This document shows, one piece after another, positions 1 to 7,148 of a DNA stretch of 37,370 nt. A program made the position numbers and the translations under genes. Below the pieces are notes generated by a model that saw only the letters and a program-made list of their open reading frames with translations, was not told the DNA's origin and made no database searches. Location of the stretch: NCBI GenBank assembly GCA_017882285.1, contig JADGPS010000029.1:1-37370 (forward strand), in the 5' to 3' direction. Each line of letters begins with the position of its first letter. The first letter of the stretch is position 1. This stretch comes from Paludibacter sp. (GTDB lineage Bacteria > Bacteroidota > Bacteroidia > Bacteroidales > Paludibacteraceae).

Positions 1-57
1 GTCAATCTCAACATCTCACTTGTTATTTCATAGGGTGGTTTCATACTTTCTGATTTA

Positions 58-81
58 TGATAGTATCATTTGATAGTATCA
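58..81. repeat. Tandem 11-bp palindromes TGATAGTATCA
   Basis: TGATAGTATCA occurs at 58-68 and again at 71-81, a 13-base period. Each copy is a perfect inverted repeat about its central base. Tandem palindromes of this size are the usual shape of a dimeric repressor operator, but the gene it would control is outside the window or absent, so the role is a guess. Confidence 0.45.
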
Positions 82-252
82 AAGGTATACAATTCTACCG
101 AGACTGCAATGCTGTAATTCTTTTATTTTAAAATTAAACATATCGACCGAGGTTTGTTGTTTCTAACAATAAAAAAAATAGAAATAAAAGTTTATTTGTC
201 CGTTTAAAAACGGTTAACCAATTCCAACTCGTTGAAAACTATGGGGAGGTGT

Positions 253-337
253 GTAGGCTTTGCAAACACTTTGACAAAGCTTTGGTTGTAGAGTTGGTTC
301 GTGCGACTTTGACAATGTGCTTGCAAATGCGTGGGCT
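253..337. repeat. Long imperfect inverted repeat (MITE-like or attC-like)
   Basis: The left arm (256-279, core TTTGCAAACACTTTGACAAAG) is matched by the reverse complement of the right arm (305-336, core TTTGCAAGCACATTGTCAAAG), about 20 of 25 aligned bases, separated by a GT-rich loop (280-304). It begins a few bases after the stop codon of the last gene of the ATPase operon. Such cruciform elements can be mini-transposons, integron attC sites or simply a large terminator hairpin; I cannot separate these from one copy. Confidence 0.45.
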
Positions 338-343
338 AATTAT

Positions 344-838
344 TTACTCATCTAATAAATCAATAAAGCAGTTATCGTTATTTTCAAAAAAGGTTGGTGA
401 AGATTCCAGCTTTGCCCTTATTTTATCAAAGCCACCATTGGCAAATTCTTCCATTAATTTTTTCAAACTCAATATTTCCTTTTCGACTTCCTTATCATCT
501 TTATTTTCCAATTCATTGAAATCAATTTCAGATTTTGCAATCACACCCATTATTACATACTCTGCCAAGTCTGCAGGTTGCCACGATTTTATTTCAATGA
601 ACTTACTTTTATCAATGCTTGGTTTAAGTGCAAGACGATAATCATTTTTCAAACCAAGTAAAGCAGCATACATATAAATCTCATACTTGGTTGAAAAATG
701 TTTCCCTTGTTCCCATGAGGCACTTTCGTCTGCTGTTCCTGCCCGACCACCTTGGACAACTGTGAACTTTGTAATCAAGTCCTCATTTGCTGAATCATAT
801 TCAGGTGCTCTGTCTTTTATTTTTTTTAGAAGTTCCAT
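344..838 (-). CDS. Uncharacterised 164-residue protein, last gene of PLD-helicase/ATPase operon
   Basis: Soluble protein with no signal peptide or membrane segment, starting one base after the stop of the ATPase gene, so it is almost certainly made from the same transcript. A central segment (KYEIYMYAALLGLKND, about residues 51-66) is helical and ends in a LGLKNxxR-type turn that I associate with small proteins found beside DndD-like ATPases, but I cannot name the family. The C-terminal third (about 108-164) is charged and helical, with a leucine-rich acidic end. Likely a partner or effector subunit of the complex. I see no nuclease motif. Function unassigned. Confidence 0.8.
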   Translation of the reverse strand: MELLKKIKDRAPEYDSANEDLITKFTVVQGGRAGTADESASWEQGKHFSTKYEIYMYAALLGLKNDYRLALKPSIDKSKFIEIKSWQPADLAEYVIMGVIAKSEIDFNELENKDDKEVEKEILSLKKLMEEFANGGFDKIRAKLESSPTFFENNDNCFIDLLDE

Positions 839-839
839 A

Positions 840-3026
840 TTAATTCAATGCTTCAATTTTAGTAGATAAATTATTTCGGTTGCTTCTTTCTGTTTCAGGA
901 ATAGAAGGAGTAATCATAAATACTTTCCCGATTTTAATTTCAGGATTAGTCAGCAACTCATTTCTAAGATTTTGATTCTTGTAAAACTCTTTACTCATTA
1001 TTATGCTTTGCCTGTAAACCTTGCTAATCGTTTTACAAAAACCAATTGTGTAATCCTCACCGAAAACAGAAGTAGGAGCATCAGTAATCAGCGTATAGAA
1101 ACTTACAACACCATCATTACTTTTAGCAGAAATTATTGCCATGATTGTAGCAAGTTTTACTAAAATTAAATTACTTGTATTTGAACCCAAAAGCGGAACA
1201 CCACTGTTGTCAATTATTTCAGGCATGAAATTGCCATTCGGTAATCGTCTTAGTTTTATTTGCCCTCGTGTAGATTTATTTCCCGAAGTCATTGCTTCAT
1301 AATGATTGTTTGCTTCCTTTTCTAATTGAGCAATCAGATTATTGAAAACCCTTTCCCTTGTTGAACCTGCAATAGATTCAAAATCGTTTAATACATCTTT
1401 TTTCTCAATCAACCATTTTGGAATTTCACCAGTTACAAGTTCTTTTAATTGGTCATTTACACCTTTCAAATTGCTTTTGAAATGTTCAATCTGTTGTGTG
1501 ATTTTATTTAGTTCGTCTTTAAAATCTTTTGACTTCTTGTTCTGAATTGAATATTCGTTTAAAATGTTTGCAGCATCTTCACTTGTGAGAGATGTATCAG
1601 ATAAAAGTTTCTGAATATCTTCTTCCACTTTATTCATTTGCTTATTTGCATCTTTAATTTTGGTATTGATGCTACTAATTTTTTTTAGTGTTTCTTTTAT
1701 ATCAGAATCAATTTCTTCAATGCGGTGGGCGAGTGCCAAACCATTTTGATATAATCTTTTGAAATCATCAGTGAAATTTTGTTTACTGATTGGTTCATCA
1801 TCTGCCGACTTCAATTTTTTATCAGGTCGGTCAATCAGTTCTTTAATTTTTTTCCAAGCATCAGAATCTTTCTTTGCTTCTCTATCACACACTAAACATT
1901 TTTCTTCGTCCAACATTCTTTGAACATAAATTGGTTCAGGAACATCAAGAGGTAAACGGGTTTGCAATTTCTTTGCAACTGCATCTTCGGCTGCAAGTGT
2001 TGCTTTTATTTCCGCAGCTTTTTCAAGTTTCTTATTCTCATATATTGAGAAACGATTGCTAAATTCTGCATGTAAAGATTCTGTTCCCTTCAATACCCAT
2101 TTGTTACGGAACATCTTTCTATGAAAACTAAATTGTTCTTCTTTCAATGCCTCATTCAATTCAGTCAGCAAATTGAAAACACCTTTTTTTCTTTCTTGTA
2201 ATTCATTTACTTTTTGTGCATCGGCTTGTTTGTTTAATAGTTCCTCACATCTTGCTTCTGCTCTTGATAGATTTTCATTGACTTCCTTTTCATCTTTCTG
2301 TAAGTCAGCAACTCTTTCTTCAAGTTTTGTTTTTTGTTTTCCTAATTCTTCGCTTTTATCTATGTCTTTACTTAATCTTCTAACCTCTCTATCATATTCA
2401 GTATTTCCCGACTTTGCAGCCGCAGCCGCAATGTCTTTTAATTCGTCGTACCGGGTAATGCTTGACAATACATTGATTGCCTTTGTAAGAGTATCCTGTT
2501 TATTGAAATCAATAATTGATTCTACTTGCTCACCTTGAAACCATAAATAATCTTTCATTTTAGGTGGCAGAATATTAGAAATAATTCTTCTTTTTTCTTC
2601 TTCGTCATTTACCATTTTTGCATTCAGGTAAGACAAATCTTTTTTCATTATCGTGAACTCACTGTCATTCGTTTCTACAATCTTTCCATCTTTAATATTG
2701 GCATTGTATTTCCTTTCAAGAATGTAAACATTGTCTTTCTCTAAATTGTGAAAAGTGATACTTACCGATGTACTTATTTTTCCGTCTTTGGCATTTGCTT
2801 TCGCCTTGTCAGAAATAATTTTTGACTTAACTGCTTTCGTGTTTTGAAATTCTTTTTTCTCAGGAATAAAAACTTGATCATACATTACCCAATAAAAAGC
2901 ATCATACAGTTTTGATTTGCCATAACCGTTATCTCCGATAATGACATTGATACCTTCAGTAAATTCCATGCTGCTTTTATCAGCATAGCACATGAAATTT
3001 TCCAGTTCTATTTTTTCAATAATCAT
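840..3026 (-). CDS. Rad50/DndD-like SMC-type ATPase of a putative defence operon
   Basis: A 728-residue ABC-type ATPase of the SMC/Rad50 class. Residues 1-10 start the typical first strand, Walker A is GDNGYGKSK (31-39), the Q-loop glutamine sits in LWFQGEQ (about 161-167), and long charged coiled coils run about 215-350 and 430-530. Between them lies CLVC (377-380), the shape of a Rad50 zinc hook. The C-terminal lobe has a degenerate signature around 614-626 and Walker B YTLITDAPTS (644-653), where the usual catalytic glutamate after the aspartate is replaced by alanine, as in several DndD-like families. Rad50-type proteins dimerise on DNA ends; here the PLD-helicase upstream would be the natural nuclease partner. 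It begins 5 bases after the 70-residue gene. Family assignment is firm, system identity is not. Confidence 0.9.
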   Translation of the reverse strand: MIIEKIELENFMCYADKSSMEFTEGINVIIGDNGYGKSKLYDAFYWVMYDQVFIPEKKEFQNTKAVKSKIISDKAKANAKDGKISTSVSITFHNLEKDNVYILERKYNANIKDGKIVETNDSEFTIMKKDLSYLNAKMVNDEEEKRRIISNILPPKMKDYLWFQGEQVESIIDFNKQDTLTKAINVLSSITRYDELKDIAAAAAKSGNTEYDREVRRLSKDIDKSEELGKQKTKLEERVADLQKDEKEVNENLSRAEARCEELLNKQADAQKVNELQERKKGVFNLLTELNEALKEEQFSFHRKMFRNKWVLKGTESLHAEFSNRFSIYENKKLEKAAEIKATLAAEDAVAKKLQTRLPLDVPEPIYVQRMLDEEKCLVCDREAKKDSDAWKKIKELIDRPDKKLKSADDEPISKQNFTDDFKRLYQNGLALAHRIEEIDSDIKETLKKISSINTKIKDANKQMNKVEEDIQKLLSDTSLTSEDAANILNEYSIQNKKSKDFKDELNKITQQIEHFKSNLKGVNDQLKELVTGEIPKWLIEKKDVLNDFESIAGSTRERVFNNLIAQLEKEANNHYEAMTSGNKSTRGQIKLRRLPNGNFMPEIIDNSGVPLLGSNTSNLILVKLATIMAIISAKSNDGVVSFYTLITDAPTSVFGEDYTIGFCKTISKVYRQSIIMSKEFYKNQNLRNELLTNPEIKIGKVFMITPSIPETERSNRNNLSTKIEALN

Positions 3027-3031
3027 TATAA

Positions 3032-3244
3032 TTATTTGTTTAGATATTGATTAATTTTTCTTGATGTAACACTTTCCGATTCACCGTCAACGCTTCCGTT
3101 TATAGCCAGTTTAATCACTTCAATAAGTTTCACTGCTGTTTGGTCAATGAATTTTAACTTATCAATTTTCTCTTGGGTGATATATTTTTTCTCAATGAGA
3201 AGTGGGTCTTCCAAGTATGTTTTGAAAATATTTTCCTTTGTCAT
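3032..3244 (-). CDS. Small 70-residue protein coupled to the helicase gene
   Basis: The longest open frame starts at 3298, but the ATG at 3242-3244 overlaps the TGA of the helicase gene as ATGA, the classical arrangement for translational coupling, and gives a clean 70-residue protein beginning MTKENIFKTYL. It is helical and charged, with no cysteine or catalytic motif that I recognise. The next gene, the SMC-like ATPase, begins 5 bases downstream. Small subunits placed between a helicase and an ABC ATPase are often adaptors (compare the middle components of ABC three-component systems), but that comparison is by layout only. Confidence 0.8.
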   Translation of the reverse strand: MTKENIFKTYLEDPLLIEKKYITQEKIDKLKFIDQTAVKLIEVIKLAINGSVDGESESVTSRKINQYLNK

Positions 3245-5400
3245 ATTGATGCAAGTTCGTTTTGAATTGTGTAAATATTTAGATTGTAATGTGTGCAAAC
3301 ATCTTTAAAAATATCCTCTGTAAAGTAGGGATTTTTCGAGAGTGAAGCGAAATACATTACTCTTTCTAATTCCGTTTTTACCATTCTCTTTTCCAAATCA
3401 AAAGTTTCAGAACCTTCCAATTGATTTTCATAATCAGGCATCACAACCAAATCGTGAATCACAGCATGATTTTTTGCAGGATGCTTTCTTAAAATTCTTC
3501 CTCTCCTTTGTATGAATTGTCTTGGGTTTCCTGTACTACTGCAAAAGATTGCTGTTTCAGCTCTAGGTATATCAACGCCCTCGTCCAAACATTTCATTGA
3601 AGCAATAACATCAATTTCTCCATTTTGAAATTGTTTTAAAATATCATCACGGTCTTTCATTCCACTAATAAATTGATTGACTAAAATCTTTTCATCAATC
3701 TTTGCAATTTCACGAGTGTATTGATTTATAAGGCGAACATTTTCTTCAATCAGTTCATCTTCGTCCTCACGAATTTCAAAAGTTTCTCCTTCGGGGACAT
3801 AGACGAAAGTGTATTTGAGATTTCCTTTTTCTAAAAATTGCTGCTTCAATATTTGAATCGTTGCATCCAACTTGTTCGAAGCTTTATGAATGATTCGTTT
3901 TCTTTTCAGCAACAGCCTTTCAATGATACTTTCCTTGTCAGGATTACCTTTTCCAAAGCGATAAAGTTTTGAAAGTTGATTGCTTATGTCAACATATTCT
4001 TGCATTTCTTCCTCTGTCAATTTTATAATGTGAGGGGAATAATAATATTGACACAACACACCTTCATTGATTGCTCTCTCCATTGAAAAGGAGTATGTGT
4101 ATGGCTCTTTATCGTCAAAAAATACTTCCATCTCAGCAGTTCCTTCGGGGTCGTAAATTCTTTTGGGAGTTGCTGACAAACCAATTCTTTTCTTCAATCT
4201 GAAATCTTTTATTTTACTTGCAACTGTTGGTGAAGCTAAATTGTGTCCTTCATCTGCAATGAAAATTGTATCGTCAGGCAAATCCTTTATCAAACTCTGA
4301 AACTTCTCCTTCACGAATGATGCGTATGTGCTGATGATTGCAAATGAAATTGGAATTCTTTTAGCAGTAGAAATCAAAGTAGTTACGTCATTTTGCCAAT
4401 TCACTTTTGACGAAATCTTAAACACTTCTTGAAAGTTGAATGACCTAACTTCTTTCTCCCATTGTTCAACCAAAGTAATTGTTGGAACAAGAATTAAAAC
4501 ATGATAAATCTTATCAGGATTATTTCTGAATTCTGACAGCACACAATTCAAAGAAGTAATTGTTTTACCTGTGCCAGTTGCCATTGCAAAAATTCCTTTG
4601 TAGCTATTGCCAACCCAACTTTCATAGGCAGCAACTTGGTATTCTCTTGCTCCTGAAGGATAAGGAAATCTTGGCTCTCTTACAATTTCTTCAATTCTTG
4701 TAACTGCTTTCTCAAAACTTTTTCTAACTCCTTTGTTTTCCAACACACGACTTTTCTTTTCGACCAATTCTTTTTCTTTTATCAGCAACTCATTCAGTGA
4801 ACTGTTGCCAAATTCCTTTCTGATTGCAACCGAAATATCATCTACTTCTAAGTAGTCAACAATATCTGAATTGCCCGAAAAAATATTTTCAAAATCTTTG
4901 TTCTGCCTGTTTATCATTTTACTTGAACGGCTGTTTTCCCAACTGAGAAATCCGTCTAACTCCTCTAAGTTTTCAAGTAAACCAAATGCTGTGAAATTGC
5001 ATGATGCTTTGAAACCAACTATGTCTGTTCCGTCTGAAAATGCTCCTGACTTGTAATGTGCAATGCCTCTGCCTGATTTGGGTTTAATAATTTTAATCTG
5101 AATCTTTTCTTCTGAAATCAGCCATGCAAGGCATTCAAAAAAATGTTTGCCGTAGTCATCAAGCGTTCTTTTCATTTGCTTGATGTCGCTTAAATCAAAA
5201 GCATTAATTACAACATCGCCTTCTTGCCCTGCTTTGATTGCGTTCTTATCTTCTTGCGACAAAATATTATTCACAACCATTCGCACCGTTCCACCATTGT
5301 AAAGAAAACTTGCAAAGCCAAGTGAGAGAACATTGATTGCTGCTGAACTAAAATATCCTAACAGTAAATCAAATCGTTTGCTGTTGCATAAGCCATCCAT
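3241..5400 (-). CDS. PLD-nuclease/SF2-helicase fusion, putative defence protein
   Basis: At least 719 residues. The N-terminal phospholipase-D-like domain starts with FDLLLGYFSSAAI (10-22) and carries the HxK...D half-motif HYKSGAFSD (115-123) followed by ASCNFT (132-137), the expected nuclease site. The superfamily 2 helicase core follows: Walker A ATGTGKT (274-280), motif Ia VPTITLVEQW (305-314), DEGH (383-386), motif III GLSATPKR (407-414) and motif VI QRRGRILR (631-638). The family normally translocates on DNA and cuts it. The ATG used here (5398-5400) is unlikely to be the true start: in-frame codons back to 5475 encode WSEDRSYRSGSE-type sequence typical of this family's N-terminus, yet no ATG, GTG or TTG exists there (TAA at 5476-5478). 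First gene of a four-gene operon. Confidence 0.88.
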   Translation of the reverse strand: MDGLCNSKRFDLLLGYFSSAAINVLSLGFASFLYNGGTVRMVVNNILSQEDKNAIKAGQEGDVVINAFDLSDIKQMKRTLDDYGKHFFECLAWLISEEKIQIKIIKPKSGRGIAHYKSGAFSDGTDIVGFKASCNFTAFGLLENLEELDGFLSWENSRSSKMINRQNKDFENIFSGNSDIVDYLEVDDISVAIRKEFGNSSLNELLIKEKELVEKKSRVLENKGVRKSFEKAVTRIEEIVREPRFPYPSGAREYQVAAYESWVGNSYKGIFAMATGTGKTITSLNCVLSEFRNNPDKIYHVLILVPTITLVEQWEKEVRSFNFQEVFKISSKVNWQNDVTTLISTAKRIPISFAIISTYASFVKEKFQSLIKDLPDDTIFIADEGHNLASPTVASKIKDFRLKKRIGLSATPKRIYDPEGTAEMEVFFDDKEPYTYSFSMERAINEGVLCQYYYSPHIIKLTEEEMQEYVDISNQLSKLYRFGKGNPDKESIIERLLLKRKRIIHKASNKLDATIQILKQQFLEKGNLKYTFVYVPEGETFEIREDEDELIEENVRLINQYTREIAKIDEKILVNQFISGMKDRDDILKQFQNGEIDVIASMKCLDEGVDIPRAETAIFCSSTGNPRQFIQRRGRILRKHPAKNHAVIHDLVVMPDYENQLEGSETFDLEKRMVKTELERVMYFASLSKNPYFTEDIFKDVCTHYNLNIYTIQNELASI

Positions 5401-5513
5401 ATAAAACTGAATGGGTTCGCTTTCGCTGCCAGATCTGTAAGACCTATCTTCTGACCAGTTGACTTCGTAATTTATTTATATAAAACAATTACCTTTGAGA
5501 AAAAAATATTGAG

Positions 5514-5819
5514 ATGAGTAATTCTAAAAAATATCCAGAAGCGTGGAAAATTTATATTGACTGTGTTAGAAAATGGGAAGAATCCGATGAGAAAAAATAT
5601 CCAACTGGTTGGAAGTATGGAATACCAAATCCTGTAAACATGAATGAATACTTGTATTCGAATTGTGTTGGAAAATTATTTATAAAGTTCAAAAACCTTT
5701 ATTACACGAAAAATGGAATTCAAGGATTTAGAAATTTCTTATGGAAACTTGAAATGATGGAAGGAAAGATTTCACCAAAGGAGTATGAAGCCAATCTAAA
5801 ATTTATGCAACGAAGTTGA
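5514..5819 (+). CDS. Small 101-residue hypothetical protein, divergent from the helicase operon
   Basis: A basic, aromatic-rich protein (several W, Y and K; for example KYPEAWKIYIDCVRKW at 6-21) without signal peptide or known motif. It is the only plus-strand gene candidate in the island, lies head-to-head with the helicase gene and its last 17 bases overlap, tail to tail, the end of the 79-residue minus-strand gene. The amino-acid composition is coding-like rather than a shadow, and the helicase gene does not cover it. It could be an orphan cassette gene; function unknown. Confidence 0.6.
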   Translation: MSNSKKYPEAWKIYIDCVRKWEESDEKKYPTGWKYGIPNPVNMNEYLYSNCVGKLFIKFKNLYYTKNGIQGFRNFLWKLEMMEGKISPKEYEANLKFMQRS

Positions 5820-6042
5820 GTTCGTTTTTCAAAGCAGCTTTATGAGTTTCCATTAACTCACTAACTTTTTGTGTTTTCTTTTTTTCTATTTCAACCAAGT
5901 TGAATGGAGAATCAAGAAACAATTCTATGACTTCATTATCATTCCAATTCTGTTGCAGATGTGTTGCGATTTGATGAATCAGCAAATCTTTCAATTTCGT
6001 TTTGTCAAAATTGATTGTGAGTTCTTGATTTGAATTTTCCAT
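5803..6042 (-). CDS. Small 79-residue protein, fourth gene of the HNH operon
   Basis: An acidic helical protein (starts MENSNQELTINFDKTKLKDL) with no recognisable motif. The gap to the upstream 78-residue gene is one base, so it belongs to the HNH/methyltransferase-HIT operon. The last 17 bases overlap the convergent 101-residue gene. No function can be assigned from sequence; a role as a regulator or immunity-type partner of the nuclease would be speculation. Confidence 0.7.
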   Translation of the reverse strand: MENSNQELTINFDKTKLKDLLIHQIATHLQQNWNDNEVIELFLDSPFNLVEIEKKKTQKVSELMETHKAALKNELNFVA

Positions 6043-6043
6043 T

Positions 6044-6280
6044 TTACTCGGTTTTGAGTTTTATATTTTCTATTGTAATGCACTTAACAAACTTTCCTGT
6101 TCTGATTGTGAAATAGTAGTCAAGTAATATTTTACTTCCACCATGAACATTCACTACGCTTATTACAAATTGATTTCTACTTGACGGAGTAGATCCAAAT
6201 TCAATTACTTCAACAGTGAACGGACTTTTTATCGCTGCAATAGCTTTTTGTAATATTTCATTTGTTGGTTTTATCATCAT
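6044..6280 (-). CDS. Small 78-residue protein, third gene of the HNH operon
   Basis: A small mixed alpha/beta protein. Residues 22-60 alternate hydrophobic and polar residues as in a beta-sheet (for example QFVISVVNVHGGSKILLDYY), preceded by a helix. It begins one base after the methyltransferase-HIT gene and ends one base before the next. No catalytic motif is seen. It is not a shadow, because the spacing pattern (1-base gaps on both sides) is that of a tightly packed operon. Confidence 0.7.
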   Translation of the reverse strand: MMIKPTNEILQKAIAAIKSPFTVEVIEFGSTPSSRNQFVISVVNVHGGSKILLDYYFTIRTGKFVKCITIENIKLKTE

Positions 6281-6281
6281 G

Positions 6282-7148
6282 TCAATAATTTTTCTTTTCA
6301 GGAATTACTCCTCTTACTCCGCCTCTTGGTTCTTTCACATCGCCTTTGAACCTTGGAATTAAATGAATGTGAACATGAGGAACGGTTTGCCCCGCTGATT
6401 CGCTGATGTTGATTCCAACATTGAATCCTGACGGGTTCAATGTCTTTTTCAAAATTTCTTTTGCTTTGTTCAGCATAAACCAACAAGCTGATTGTTCTTT
6501 GAATGAAAGTTCAAAATAATCTGCACAATGTTTTTTCGGAATGATTAAAGTGTGTCCGTTGCTCACTGGAAATTTATCAAACATTGCGTAAGCAGTTGCA
6601 GATTCTAAAAGCAATTCTCTTTCTGAATCGGGATTGCAAAATGGACAATCAACATTTGTCTTTTTGTTTATTTGGTTGAAGTGTTTGTATTCATACACTT
6701 CGCAATTTTCATTTTTGAAAATTGATTTGTAATTCAAAATCACATTGCATTGATAAGTTGGCTTCTGATGAACCTTATGAGTTCTGAAACCTTCGTGTTG
6801 TAAATCTCTTCTCACTGCAAAAAATGCTTTGCCTGTTGGTTTTAAGAGTTGAGAAATTTCCATTAGAACATTTGCTTGTTCTTCTTGCATCAAAACATTA
6901 AGCACATAAAAGCAAATGATGGTGTCAAACTTTTTTGTTGGATACTTTGGAAAATAATGTTTGTCGTAGCCGACAATATTATTTCCTTTTGCTTTCAGCA
7001 ACTCAACATCTTTCCCAAAGCCACAACCGAAATCTAAAACATCACCAGCCAATAAACTTTTGTTCAACAAAAGTTTTGCTGGAAAGGAAAGTGTTTCTCT
7101 TTCTTTCGCTGTTAGATGATTGTATTGATTTGACTTTAGATTTTCCAT
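6282..7148 (-). CDS. SAM-dependent methyltransferase fused to a HIT-family nucleotide hydrolase
   Basis: A 288-residue two-domain protein. Residues about 10-160 are a class I methyltransferase: motif I VLDFGCGFGKD (37-47), an acidic residue in motif II (YDKHY, 61-65) and a motif IV-like strand (FDTIICFYVL, 74-83). After a short linker the HIT domain starts with CPFC (168-171), contains the core GHTLIIPKKHC (198-208) and ends with the histidine triad HVHIHLIPR (H258, H260, H262). HIT enzymes cleave nucleotide phosphoanhydrides or phosphoramidates; the methyltransferase substrate is unknown. The gene overlaps the HNH nuclease gene by 13 bases, so the two are co-translated. The combination could modify and proofread a nucleotide or nucleic-acid end; that is inference. 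Confidence 0.88.
   Translation of the reverse strand: MENLKSNQYNHLTAKERETLSFPAKLLLNKSLLAGDVLDFGCGFGKDVELLKAKGNNIVGYDKHYFPKYPTKKFDTIICFYVLNVLMQEEQANVLMEISQLLKPTGKAFFAVRRDLQHEGFRTHKVHQKPTYQCNVILNYKSIFKNENCEVYEYKHFNQINKKTNVDCPFCNPDSERELLLESATAYAMFDKFPVSNGHTLIIPKKHCADYFELSFKEQSACWFMLNKAKEILKKTLNPSGFNVGINISESAGQTVPHVHIHLIPRFKGDVKEPRGGVRGVIPEKKNY

Larger units (their letters stand above)
1..343. other. Gene-free edge of the defence island
   Basis: No convincing gene lies here. The stretch holds two tandem palindromes (58-81), a short inverted repeat CCGTTTAAAAACGG (200-213) and a long imperfect inverted repeat (253-337) just beyond the stop of the first minus-strand operon. The plus-strand open frame that starts at 249 runs antisense into the 164-residue gene and has no family features, so I treat it as chance. 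Confidence 0.5.

Noticed and set aside
200-213. CCGTTTAAAAACGG as a terminator
   Set aside because: The stem is short and AT-rich, lacks a following T-run on either strand, and lies far from the operon end.
249-641. Plus-strand frame of 130 codons at the window start
   Set aside because: Antisense to the 164-residue gene, low-complexity serine/leucine translation and no family motif.
3245-3298. Longer start for the small gene between helicase and ATPase
   Set aside because: The extra 18 residues lie wholly within the helicase coding sequence, and the ATGA overlap marks a better start.
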